Shown piece by piece: positions 56,099-64,000 of a stretch of DNA of 64,000 bases. Position 1 is the first letter of the stretch, and each line of letters opens with the position of its first letter. This DNA comes from Salinisphaera hydrothermalis C41B8 (GTDB lineage: Bacteria > Pseudomonadota > Gammaproteobacteria > Nevskiales > Salinisphaeraceae). The stretch spans positions 30,548-94,547 of the forward strand of contig NZ_APNK01000012.1 of NCBI RefSeq assembly GCF_000732535.1. Direction: 5' to 3'. The notes below the pieces were generated by a model. That model was not told where the DNA came from. It ran no database searches and was given only the letters and a program-made list of their open reading frames with translations. Both the position numbers and the translations under genes were made by a program.

Positions 56099-56898
56099 CT
56101 GATGCCGCGGGCCTCACGAATCCGCTCGTAGGCCGCGCCGATCTCGCGGGTCTTCTGTTCGGCCATCTCGCGCATGCTTTCCGGCATGCCCTTGGAGGCC
56201 AGCTTGTCCGGATGATTCTGGCTCATCTGGCGACGATAGGCTTTTTTAACCTCGGCATCGCTGGCTTCCTGCGAGATACCCAGCACGTCATAGGCCTGCT
56301 TGAGCTGGTCCTCGCGCGACACGCCGGCTTTCGAGCCCATGCCATCGCCGCTGGTCGCGCCACCCGCCGCGCCGCGGGCGCCGAGCATCGCCTCGAGCTG
56401 GCGAATCTCAGCTTCGGACAGCCCCAGCCCGCGCGCCACGCGCATGAGTGCGGCATGCTCGGCGTCGCTCACCTTGCCGTCCGCGGCGATCGCCGCGATC
56501 TGCACCTGGAGGAACATCTGGTGCAATGCCCGCTGGCCACGCGCCACCTGCACGAACTTGGCCACTTCGCCGTCGAGATCGAAATCGCCCTGCTTGCCGC
56601 GGTTGAAGGCACGACGGGCGTCGTCCTTCTGCATATCCGACAGCCGCAGACGATCGAACAACTGCTCGGCGACACGGATCTCGTCGCGCGTAACCTGGCC
56701 ATCGGCTTTGCACAGCGCGCCCATCACGGCGAACGTGGATTCCAAAAACTGGCTCTGGATCTTGCCGAGGTTGCCGCGACGGAACGCCATCACCAGCAAC
56801 TGGATAATCCAGTACCCGATGACACCGCCCAGCAGCGCGCCGGGAAAACCCATGAATGAGGCACCGATCAGGGCCCCGATGACAATCGCAATCAGCAT
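56095..56898 (-). CDS. djlA: DnaJ-like co-chaperone DjlA
   Basis: 267 residues. An N-terminal membrane segment with glycines (IVIGALIGASFMGFPGALLGGVIGY) anchors the protein; a TerB-like domain (about 55-165) has GALCKADGQVTRDEI and AIAADGKVSDAEHAAL; the C-terminal J domain (about 200-267) reads AYDVLGISQEASDAEVKKAYR with the HPD motif in SQNHPDK. DjlA stimulates DnaK at the membrane. It overlaps the convergent LysR gene by four bases. Confidence 0.92.
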   Translation of the reverse strand: MLIAIVIGALIGASFMGFPGALLGGVIGYWIIQLLVMAFRRGNLGKIQSQFLESTFAVMGALCKADGQVTRDEIRVAEQLFDRLRLSDMQKDDARRAFNRGKQGDFDLDGEVAKFVQVARGQRALHQMFLQVQIAAIAADGKVSDAEHAALMRVARGLGLSEAEIRQLEAMLGARGAAGGATSGDGMGSKAGVSREDQLKQAYDVLGISQEASDAEVKKAYRRQMSQNHPDKLASKGMPESMREMAEQKTREIGAAYERIREARGIS

Positions 56899-56959
56899 GG
56901 CCGCGATTCTACCCGGGCGACGCCGGTTGCGGCGAATCCGAACACCGCAATCACCAAGT

Positions 56960-57643
56960 TCACGCCAGCCGCGCCTCGATCACCTCGCCCTCGGCGACCA
57001 GAAAGACGCGATCGCCCGCGGCCGGCGTGACGTGCGCCCCGCCCGCGAACCCACAGAAGGCGGGCAATACCAGACCATCGTCGCGGCGCCAGAACACCGG
57101 GCAACGCGCGCGTTCGCCGGCGGCCGCCAGGCGCACGACCGGATGAATATGCCCGGCCAGCACCGGCCCACGCGGATCGACGCCCGGCTCGTGCCTACAA
57201 ACGAACGGTTCGAGATACCGCGCGCCAGCGTGCCAGTCGATATCGAAATCCGCCGGCAGCGCGCTCACGCGATCGTGATTGCCCCGCGTCACCACGATCT
57301 CGACATCGCCATGCCCGGCACGCCAGCGGGCAAAGCGCGCCAGCCACGGCTCGTCACCCGCCGGCGGCGCATGCACGAAATCACCCAGCACCACCAGACG
57401 CCTGGCGCCGGTCTCGTTCAGTGCGGCGCTCAAGCGCCCCAGATCGGCCTCGGTCGTCCCGCTCGGTACGTTCACACCCTGGCGCCGAAACACCCCGCCC
57501 TTGCCGAAATGTGTATCGGCAACGAACAGCGTCTCGCCAGCCGGCCAGGACAGGCTGTGATCGGCGCGCAGCATCAAACGCTCGCCGGCCAGTTCGAGCG
57601 CGACGTGCTGTTGCGAAGGACATGTTTCGGCGCTTGCGGTCAT
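56960..57643 (-). CDS. pdeM: ligase-associated metallophosphoesterase PdeM
   Basis: 227 residues. Metal-binding motifs in order: VADTHFGKGGVFRR, LGDFVHAP, VTRGNHDR and AGHIHPVV; the GKGGVFRRQG stretch is characteristic of the PdeM group linked to bacterial DNA-repair ligases. It would cleave phosphodiesters. It lies 361 bp downstream of the ligase-associated helicase gene on the same strand. The ligase and exonuclease that often complete this set are not in the window. Confidence 0.88.
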   Translation of the reverse strand: MTASAETCPSQQHVALELAGERLMLRADHSLSWPAGETLFVADTHFGKGGVFRRQGVNVPSGTTEADLGRLSAALNETGARRLVVLGDFVHAPPAGDEPWLARFARWRAGHGDVEIVVTRGNHDRVSALPADFDIDWHAGARYLEPFVCRHEPGVDPRGPVLAGHIHPVVRLAAAGERARCPVFWRRDDGLVLPAFCGFAGGAHVTPAAGDRVFLVAEGEVIEARLA

Positions 57644-58004
57644 AAGGCAGGGCGCGGTTATTTATGGGTAGCTTAAATGCGGCGGCAAGTAGCGCGACAC
57701 AAGCTCATCGCCCCCCATGCCTCGCTTCGCCGGGCGGAGGCAGTCGACAGCAGATGACGGATCGTATTCGATCTTCCTACAGGGAATAGATTCAAAGCGG
57801 CTCGCCAGTGCAGAACGGGTGTTGCCCATGTCGCCGATCTATACACGCCAATAAATAAAAGTGGCCCGCACATCAGGGCGAGACCCGAGCCCGACGAGCT
57901 TCGTAGCTCGAACCAAGGGTTGCCGATACCGACCATCCGCGTGGGAAACCAGCGCGTTCGGCGCGGCTTGCTTTTTTCGCGCGCGTGCGCGCCCAAGCCC
58001 GAAA
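57644..58004. other. 361-bp gap between helicase and PdeM
   Basis: No gene is supported. A 111-codon frame on the minus strand is low-complexity in places and resembles no family. A mixed-sequence stem is present in which GGCTTG and CAAGCC enclose a GCGCG-CA-CGCGC hairpin on the minus strand near 57963-57998. The region is unexpectedly long for two genes that act together, and may hold a promoter for pdeM. Confidence 0.4.
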
Positions 58005-60494
58005 TCAACGCCCCGACTTCTTATCCGCCGCCTTCTCGAGCTGCACGGTCATCCGCGCCACCCGATCGCGCCAGGATTCGCCGGTCACTTGGCTGGCTAC
58101 CCGCTCGACCCAGAGCGGGAAACCGAGCGGCGTCAGCCGCGGCGGTTCGGCCAGACGAATCGACTGGGTCGCGATCTGTTGCAGCGCGGACCGGAGCCGC
58201 CCGATCTCGAGTTCGCGTTCCAGCACCTCGCGTTTCGCCTGCCCGAGCAGCCGATTCCCGGCGTCGTAGCGCACGAGCACATCGTAGACCAGTCCGCTGG
58301 AGGCCTGGATCTGGCGCGCGCTCTTGGACGTGCCGGGATAGCCCGGAAATACCAGCCCGGCGATGCGCGCGATGTCGCGAAACGCATGCTTGGCCAGTTC
58401 CGAGGCATTGAGACAGGTCAGCAGATCATCGACCAGATGGTCTTCGGACAGAGCCGCCCGCAGCTCGGCTTCGGTGAAATCGACTTTGGAGCGGGTCACC
58501 AGTTCGAAGCCATAGTCGTTGACCGAAAACCGGAACGTGGCCTTGTGCATGCGCGCCAGCCGCCAGGCCACCAGCGCCGACAGGCCTTCATGGGCCAGCC
58601 GCCCGGCAAAGGGATAGAAGAACCAGTGCCGGCCCTCGCGCGAGGTGACGTGCTCGACCAGCAGCTCGTCGGACGCCGGGAGCGCCGACCAGCGTTTCTG
58701 GACTTCGAGCAGATCGCGAATGGCGGCCAGCTCGGGTTCGTCGTAGCGATCGTCGCGGGCGGCTTCGAGCAGATCGCGAATCGCATCGGCAAGCGTGCCC
58801 GAAATCGCCATCCGCCCGCCGGCCCAGCGCGGCACTTGGCGGTTCTTGCGGGTCGCCGATTTCACGTAGGCCGTCAGTTCCTTGACCCGGACCAGCTCCA
58901 GTAGCCGTCCGGAGAACAGGAACACATCGCCCGGCTTGAGCTGGGCGATGAAGCGCTCTTCGACCGTGCCCAGCCGGCCGCCCTTGACCCATTGCACGCG
59001 CATCGCCGCATCGGAGGTGATCGTGCCCATGGTCATGCGATGCCGGCGGGCGATGCGCTTATCGTTGACCGCGAGCTTCCCGTCGACGAGATCGACCCGA
59101 CGGAATTCCGGATAGGCCGACAGTGCCGCCCCGCCGCGGGTGACGAAATCGAGCGTCCATTGCCATTCCTCGTCGGTGAGATCGCGATAGGCGTGACTGC
59201 TACGGATCTCGGCGCGCAACGCGTCCGACGCTACGCCGCCCTCGCCGGTGCTGCCAAGCGCGCGGGTGACAATATGCTGGGCGAGGACGTCGATCGCGCC
59301 GATCAGCGGGCGACGTGCTTCCAGTTCGCCAGCCTCGGCCTTGCGTCGGGCGGCGGCGATCTCGACCAGCTCGAAAGCATGGGTCGGCACACAAAGAATA
59401 CGGCTGGGTACGCCGGGCCGGTGGCCGGAACGCCCCGCGCGTTGTAGCAGCCGGGCCACGCCCTTAGGACTGCCGACCTGGATCACCTGATCCACCGGCG
59501 AGAAATCCACGCCCAGATCCAGGCTGGACGTGGCCACCACACAGGCCAGCCGGCCATCGGCGATCATCGCCTCGACCGTGTCGCGCAGTTCGCGATCGAG
59601 CGAGCCGTGGTGCAGCGCGATCTTGTCCAGCCAGTCCGGGCGGGCGCGGATCAGCGCCTGATGCCAGAGCTCGGCCTGGGAGCGGGTATTGGTGAACAGC
59701 AGCGTGGTCTGCGCCTGTTCGAGCGCGGCGATCACTGGCTCGACCATCTGCGTGCCCATATGCCCCGCCCACGGGAAGCGCTCGATGGTCGGCGGGATGA
59801 GTGCGGTGATCTCGGTGGCGGACGGCACCACGCCGCGGATGCGCGTGACGTGCTGGCCGCCGGTGAGCACGTCGCCGGCCTCATCCAGATTGGCGAGCGT
59901 GGCCGACACGCCCCAGGTCCGCAGCCCCGGACTGATCGCGCGCAGCCGTGACAACCCGAGCTCGAGCGCTACGCCGCGCTTGGTCGACAGCAGCTCGTGC
60001 CATTCGTCGACCACCACGCACTGCAGACCCGCGAACATCTGTTCGTGATTGGCATAGGACAGCAGCAGGTTCAGGCTTTCCGGCGTGGTCACCAGCGCAC
60101 TCGGCAATTTCTTGCGCTGGCGAGTCTTGACGTGGGACTTGGTATCGCCGGTACGGCGCTCGACGGTCCAGTTCAGGCCCAGCTCCGCCGCCGACGCGGC
60201 GAGATGCTGGGTGGTATCGGCGGCCAGCGCCCGTAGCGGCGTGATCCAGAGCACCGTCAGCCCCGGCGTAGCGGCCTCGTCGTCGGCTCTCGCCAGCCAG
60301 TCGTTGACCGCGCCGAACCAGGCGGCCAGCGTCTTGCCGGTGCCGGTCGGCGCATGGATCAGGCCGGACTCGCCCCGCCGCTGGGCTGCCCAGGCCTCGC
60401 GCTGGAAATCGAAGATCTGCCAGTCGCGATCGGCGAACCAGCGCTCGATGCGGGGATCGACCGGGCACGGTTGGGCCGCCAGGGCTTCACTCAT
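58005..60494 (-). CDS. ligase-associated DEXH-box helicase (Lhr family)
   Basis: 829 residues. Helicase core: Walker A HAPTGTGKTLAAW, motif II VVVDEWHEL, motif III VSATLAN, then TLLFTNTRSQAELW, SSLDLGVDF and QRAGRSGHRPG in the second RecA domain. A winged-helix and Lhr-core region follow, and a C-terminal DUF4010-like extension is absent. The length of about 830 is that of the ligase-associated subgroup, shorter than classical Lhr (about 1500). It overlaps the upstream small gene by eight bases, suggesting coupling. Confidence 0.9.
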   Translation of the reverse strand: MSEALAAQPCPVDPRIERWFADRDWQIFDFQREAWAAQRRGESGLIHAPTGTGKTLAAWFGAVNDWLARADDEAATPGLTVLWITPLRALAADTTQHLAASAAELGLNWTVERRTGDTKSHVKTRQRKKLPSALVTTPESLNLLLSYANHEQMFAGLQCVVVDEWHELLSTKRGVALELGLSRLRAISPGLRTWGVSATLANLDEAGDVLTGGQHVTRIRGVVPSATEITALIPPTIERFPWAGHMGTQMVEPVIAALEQAQTTLLFTNTRSQAELWHQALIRARPDWLDKIALHHGSLDRELRDTVEAMIADGRLACVVATSSLDLGVDFSPVDQVIQVGSPKGVARLLQRAGRSGHRPGVPSRILCVPTHAFELVEIAAARRKAEAGELEARRPLIGAIDVLAQHIVTRALGSTGEGGVASDALRAEIRSSHAYRDLTDEEWQWTLDFVTRGGAALSAYPEFRRVDLVDGKLAVNDKRIARRHRMTMGTITSDAAMRVQWVKGGRLGTVEERFIAQLKPGDVFLFSGRLLELVRVKELTAYVKSATRKNRQVPRWAGGRMAISGTLADAIRDLLEAARDDRYDEPELAAIRDLLEVQKRWSALPASDELLVEHVTSREGRHWFFYPFAGRLAHEGLSALVAWRLARMHKATFRFSVNDYGFELVTRSKVDFTEAELRAALSEDHLVDDLLTCLNASELAKHAFRDIARIAGLVFPGYPGTSKSARQIQASSGLVYDVLVRYDAGNRLLGQAKREVLERELEIGRLRSALQQIATQSIRLAEPPRLTPLGFPLWVERVASQVTGESWRDRVARMTVQLEKAADKKSGR

Positions 60495-60786
60495 CGGCCG
60501 AACGCTTGCCTCGCCAGCGTTTCGCGATGCCCCGGGCGCGCTGAAAAATCGACGGAAAGCGTTTTTCGAGCCGGGCCAGCTGCTTCTGTACCCAACGCGA
60601 ATACGGGGCCAGCAGAATCGCGGAGACGATCAAAAACAGTACGCCCTGCAGGATTGGCAGCACCAGGCCGGCGACGCCGAGCAGGAAAAACAGCAGGCCG
60701 GCGCCGATCCGGACGTAATCAGTCCAGGTCATCTCGGCCCAGCGGATCACGCGGGGCTCTTCATCGTCGCGGGTGGAATAAGACAT
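60487..60786 (-). CDS. PGPGW-like small membrane protein
   Basis: 99 residues. A polar start (MSYSTRDDEEPRVIRWAEM) leads to two close hydrophobic segments with IGAGLLFFLLGVAGLVLPIL and GVLFLIVSAILLAPYSRWVQ, then a basic tail (RARGIAKRWRGKR). The pattern resembles the PGPGW putative membrane family, although the name motif here reads LPILQG. It overlaps the helicase start by eight bases, so the two are probably translated together. No functional link is known. Confidence 0.7.
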   Translation of the reverse strand: MSYSTRDDEEPRVIRWAEMTWTDYVRIGAGLLFFLLGVAGLVLPILQGVLFLIVSAILLAPYSRWVQKQLARLEKRFPSIFQRARGIAKRWRGKRSADE

Positions 60787-60842
60787 CGCGGCATCCGGTT
60801 GCAGCGTGCGTCATCCACAACATGCGGGCGCACTTACGCAAA

Positions 60843-60870
60843 GCAAACAGGCCGCGAGGCGGCCGGTTGC
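60843..60870 (-). terminator. probable terminator of the polyamine importer operon
   Basis: GGCCGC-gag-GCGGCC (60850-60864) sits within outer arms GCAAAC and GGTTGC, giving a nearly continuous stem with one bulge; on the minus strand it is followed by a T-rich stretch. It lies about 35 bp beyond the stop of the second permease gene. Confidence 0.55.
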
Positions 60871-60905
60871 TGAACGAATACGCGACCAACCGCGCCGGCG
60901 ATGCG

Positions 60906-61703
60906 TTACTTGCCGGTATCGGCCGGCGCGCGGTTCATCAATCGGTACGCCAGAATCACCGGGATAAGCGTGGCGAGCATGACCACCGTCACCACCACGT
61001 TCACCTCCGGCAGACGCTGGCCGAGCCGGATCGCGCCGAAGATCCATAGCGGCAACGTGTTCTGAGCTCCGGCCGTGAAGGTGGTCACGATCACCTCATC
61101 CAGCGACAGGGCGAACGCGAGCAACGCACCGGAGATCAGCGCGGTGGAGAGCATGGGCAGCGTAATGCGCCGGAAGGTCACGAACGTATCGGCACCGAGA
61201 TCCATCGACGCCTCGCGCAGCGAGCCGGAAATCCGCCGCAGCCGCGCGATCACGTTGTTATAGACGATGACGATACAGAAGGTGGCGTGGCCGATTACGA
61301 TCGTCCAGTACGACAGCCCGATATGCCAGAAGCCGAAAAAAGAGTTCAGTGCGATACCGGTGAGCACACCGGGCAGCGCAATCGGCAGCACCACGATGAA
61401 CGACACTGCCTCCCGGCCAAAGAATTTGAAGCGATGCACGGCAAACGCCGCCGCCGTACCGAGCGTGACCGAAATACCGGTCGCCAACAGCGCGGCTTTC
61501 ACCGACAGCCATAACGCATGCCGAATCTCGCGGTTATGCCACGCCGCCGGGAACCATCGCGTCGACAGGCCCGGCAGCGGCCAAGTCTGAATATGCGACG
61601 GGTTGAAGGCATAGACGACGATAATCGCGATCGGCACGAACAGGAACACGATGACCAGCGCGGTCCAGATACCGAGCGCCCATTTGGTGAATGTGCTTTC
61701 CAT
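60906..61703 (-). CDS. polyamine-type ABC transporter permease (PotC/PotI-like)
   Basis: 265 residues with six membrane segments. The start ESTFTKWALGIWTALVIVFLFVPIAIIVVYAFN and the coupling-loop pattern LREASMDLGADTFVTFRRITLP are typical of PotC. The ATG at 61703 is eight bp after the other permease gene. A frame extending to 62096 lies inside that gene and is rejected. It would form the channel together with the PotB-like subunit. Confidence 0.9.
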   Translation of the reverse strand: MESTFTKWALGIWTALVIVFLFVPIAIIVVYAFNPSHIQTWPLPGLSTRWFPAAWHNREIRHALWLSVKAALLATGISVTLGTAAAFAVHRFKFFGREAVSFIVVLPIALPGVLTGIALNSFFGFWHIGLSYWTIVIGHATFCIVIVYNNVIARLRRISGSLREASMDLGADTFVTFRRITLPMLSTALISGALLAFALSLDEVIVTTFTAGAQNTLPLWIFGAIRLGQRLPEVNVVVTVVMLATLIPVILAYRLMNRAPADTGK

Positions 61704-61711
61704 GATCGCCC

Positions 61712-62629
61712 CTACATCATCTCGAACGCGCCGAGCCGGCGCGCCGCGAACAGATAGGCCACCATCACCACCGCGGGAATCGTGGCAAAAGCCGCTGCGA
61801 ACGGGATGTCGTTGGCGATGCCGACATTGGAATAGACCACGTTGCCGATGAACGACGAGCCCGGGCCGCCGATCAGAATCGGCGTAATGTAATCGCCCAT
61901 CGTCAACGAGAAGGTGAAGATGGAGCCGGCGATGATGCCCGGCACCACGAGCGGCAGCGTGACCTTCACGAACGTGCGCAGGCCCTTGGCGCCAAGATCG
62001 GCCGAGGCCTCGAACAACGACCCCGGCACGCGTTCGATCGCGGCATAGATCGGCGTGATCATGAACGGTAGCCAGATGTACGAAAACACCAGCCACATCG
62101 CCGTGTTGGTATAGCCGATGTCCGCCGCCGGCAGCCCCAGCTGGTGCAGCGTCCAGTTCAGCACGCCGTCGTGGGCGAGGATCAGCCGCCAGGCATAGAC
62201 CCGCGCGACATAGCTCAGCCAGATCGGCAACAACATCACAACGAACAACGTCGCCCGCAGCCTGGGGCCCGCGATCCGCGCCATGAAATAGGCACAGGGA
62301 AAGGCCAGCACGATATCGGTGAGCGTGACGAGCGCGGCGATGCCCAGCGTTCGGCCGGCGATCGCGCGATAAGTCTCACTGGTCGCCAGTGTTTCGAAGT
62401 TGATCAACGTCCACTGATGCACGATCTCGCCGGTGAAATCGTCCACCGTCCAGAACGCCGACAGAAACAGAATGCCGAGCGCGGCGAGATAGATCAGCAC
62501 GAACCACAGCATCGGCGGCGCCAGCAGCACGGTGGCAGCCACGCGCGGCCGGCGCCATAACAGCGACGACGCGCGTCTGAAAAATCGCTGGGCGGCGTTG
62601 AAATCCGCGGCACTGGCGGTTCGTTGCAT
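61712..62629 (-). CDS. polyamine-type ABC transporter permease (PotB/PotH-like)
   Basis: 305 residues. An N-terminal cytoplasmic part of about 30 residues, then six membrane segments. LPIWLSYVARVYAWRLIL and the coupling loop GSLFEASADLGAKGLRTFVKVTLP, plus GDYITPILIGGP, are PotB/PotH features. It is the second gene in the visible operon (71 bp after the binding-protein gene). The ATPase gene (PotA-like) is not in the window; it may lie upstream, beyond the right edge. Confidence 0.9.
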   Translation of the reverse strand: MQRTASAADFNAAQRFFRRASSLLWRRPRVAATVLLAPPMLWFVLIYLAALGILFLSAFWTVDDFTGEIVHQWTLINFETLATSETYRAIAGRTLGIAALVTLTDIVLAFPCAYFMARIAGPRLRATLFVVMLLPIWLSYVARVYAWRLILAHDGVLNWTLHQLGLPAADIGYTNTAMWLVFSYIWLPFMITPIYAAIERVPGSLFEASADLGAKGLRTFVKVTLPLVVPGIIAGSIFTFSLTMGDYITPILIGGPGSSFIGNVVYSNVGIANDIPFAAAFATIPAVVMVAYLFAARRLGAFEMM

Positions 62630-62700
62630 GTGAATGCTCCCGAAAGACCTCAGGGGGCCGGCCGCCGGGCGTTATGCACCGGTGGCCGGAACACACCGAT

Positions 62701-63864
62701 TTAGCCCTTCACCCGCTGCCAGGCCCGCTGCCAGTCGCGATAACTGGTGCAGTTGCGCTGGCCGTCGGCGCACTGAGTCCGCGGCGTCTTCCAGAAATAG
62801 ATCTGGTCGAAGTACGACGACGGCGCATCGAGATGGAACTTGTGGCAAGCGCCTTTCTCGATCTTGTCCATCGCGCTGCAGGCTTCTTTGTTGGCCGGCG
62901 TTTCACCGAAATAGATCGCCTGTTCGGCCTGGACCTTCGGCGTGGAGACATACTGCATCCACTTGTAGGCACAGTTCGGGTGCTTGGCGTGGGCCGAAAG
63001 CATCCAGGTATCCGACCAGCCGGTCGCACCTTCGGCCGGAATCGTATCCGCCACGGACACGCCGTCTTTTTGCAGCGCGTTGGTCATGTACGGCCAGGCC
63101 GCACCCACGACGGCATCGCCGTTCTTGAACAGCTCGATCTCGTCCGAGGCCTGAGCCCAGTACTTCTTGATCAACGGACGCTGCTTCTGCAACAGGTCGA
63201 CCGCTGCGGCGAGCTGTTTGCGAGTGAGTTCGTACGGATCCTTGATGCCGAGCTCCGGCTTGTGCGCCTTGAGATAGAGCGCGGCATCGGCGATTTGAAT
63301 CGGATTGTCCGGCACCGTCACCTGACCCTTGTAGGCATCGCTGTAGATCGCGTCCCAGCTGGTCGGTTTCGGGGTGACCTTGTTCGTGTTGTAGAGCAGC
63401 ACGTTCGGGCCCCACTCGTAGGACACGCCGTAGTGCAGGCCGTTGACCGTGTTGTTCGGCGGCGATTTCAGCTGCGGCAGAAAATCCTGCCAGGCCGGAA
63501 TCAGCTTCACGTCCACCGGCTGGACATCGCCGCCGTAGATCAGCCGCAGCGACGCATCGCCCGAGGCCGAGACGAGATCGTATTCGCCGCCGCCGCCCTG
63601 GCGCATCAGCGCCACCATTTCATCCGAGGAGCCGGCGTACTTGCGGTGCACCATGCACCCGGTCTGTTTTTCGAACGGCTTGACCCATTCGTCCTGGGCA
63701 TAGCCTTCCCAGGCGACCAGATTGAGCTGGCCCTCCCCTTTGCCGATCTTGTCCGGATAATTCGCCTTGACCGGCGCCGCCGAGGCCGCCACGCCAAGCG
63801 TGAGCAGCACAGCGGCCATACCGCCGGCCACCGCGCTCGTGATCTGACTACGCGTTGCTTTCAT
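62701..63864 (-). CDS. polyamine-type ABC transporter, periplasmic binding protein
   Basis: 387 residues. Signal peptide about 1-30 (GGMAAVLLTLGVAASAAP). The mature part has LNLVAWEGYAQDEWVKPFEKQTGC, SASGDASLRLI, YEWGPNVLLYN and GVSVADTIPAEGATGWSDTWM, as in PotD/PotF-type solute-binding proteins. The ligand could be putrescine, spermidine or a related cation. ATG 63864 has GGAGGGTGG upstream; the long frame to 63999 is rejected because the signal peptide starts at 63864. The last 136 bp of the window hold its upstream region; no gene is seen there. Confidence 0.88.
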   Translation of the reverse strand: MKATRSQITSAVAGGMAAVLLTLGVAASAAPVKANYPDKIGKGEGQLNLVAWEGYAQDEWVKPFEKQTGCMVHRKYAGSSDEMVALMRQGGGGEYDLVSASGDASLRLIYGGDVQPVDVKLIPAWQDFLPQLKSPPNNTVNGLHYGVSYEWGPNVLLYNTNKVTPKPTSWDAIYSDAYKGQVTVPDNPIQIADAALYLKAHKPELGIKDPYELTRKQLAAAVDLLQKQRPLIKKYWAQASDEIELFKNGDAVVGAAWPYMTNALQKDGVSVADTIPAEGATGWSDTWMLSAHAKHPNCAYKWMQYVSTPKVQAEQAIYFGETPANKEACSAMDKIEKGACHKFHLDAPSSYFDQIYFWKTPRTQCADGQRNCTSYRDWQRAWQRVKG

Positions 63865-64000
63865 CGATCCACCCTCCATCGAACGACGTCCGATATGCCC
63901 AGATTCCCAAGTCAAACGTTGTCGGGCAGCGCATACATGTCCAGTCCCGCCAACAACTGGTTTGGCGGATAAAAGAATGGCTGGGGATCTCGCGTCCACT

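Noticed and set aside
57673..58008. 111-codon minus-strand frame between the helicase and PdeM
   Set aside because: No ribosome-binding site, no recognisable motif and a composition unlike neighbours; kept as gene-free.

Overview
The window is GC-rich chromosomal DNA with dense coding on both strands. The gene set suggests a free-living, salt-tolerant gammaproteobacterium, perhaps Salinisphaera-like: the arginine succinyltransferase (AST) pathway with a two-subunit AruF/AruG enzyme, two BCCT osmolyte transporters, GreB, DjlA, WrbA, SufT and an AaeB-type efflux pump. The genus is inferred from gene content only. I saw no rRNA, tRNA, CRISPR array, phage or transposase gene.

Layout. 1-2.7 kb: a cut-off DUF2235 hydrolase, a secreted 3D-domain protein, a LysE exporter and an aldo/keto reductase. 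2.8-8.3 kb: an N-acetylglucosamine operon (sugar-porter MFS, kinase, SIS deaminase, NagA) behind a GntR/NagR regulator with a nested dyad operator. 8.4-15.4 kb: AST genes astC-aruF-aruG-astD-astB, split by a 504-bp structured repeat. 15.4-20.7 kb: an apparently AT-richer catabolic island with a fluoroacetate-dehalogenase-like hydrolase, a PanE-like reductase, an enolase-superfamily enzyme, an ArsR-like regulator with tandem operators and a MatC-like transporter. 20.8-23.9 kb: an AGE-family isomerase, a small membrane protein and HglS. 24.2-28.7 kb: a basic-amino-acid ABC importer plus astE, which completes the AST pathway away from the main cluster.

28.8-42.3 kb: mixed housekeeping and stress genes (DUF4112, SMP-30-like, FFLEELY-like, a 48-aa DUF3096 protein, SufT, CbiX-like, TspO, two SDRs, an amidase, GreB, an MFS exporter) and the aaeB-aaeX-aaeA efflux operon. 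A diverged pair of ~250-bp intergenic repeats lies at 31.5-32.2 kb. 42.7-49.2 kb: thiolase, a decayed repeat copy, acetyl-CoA synthetase, a lipoprotein, Ohr, a small membrane protein and rhomboid. 49.3-53.7 kb: divergent BCCT transporters and Hsp20. 53.8-56.9 kb: nitroreductase, WrbA, a divergent LysR regulator with a perfect dyad, and DjlA. 57-60.8 kb: PdeM and the ligase-associated DEXH helicase. 60.9-63.9 kb: a polyamine-type ABC importer without its ATPase in view.

How it fits together: the arginine importer, AST pathway, HglS, nag genes and Acs/thiolase all feed carbon and nitrogen from amino acids, amino sugars and acetate into central metabolism. BCCT, Hsp20, Ohr, WrbA and TspO point to osmotic and oxidative stress. 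The most unusual features are the repeat inside the ast cluster, whose two 73-bp ends differ by compensatory changes, and the dehalogenase/enolase island with its tandem 20-bp operators.
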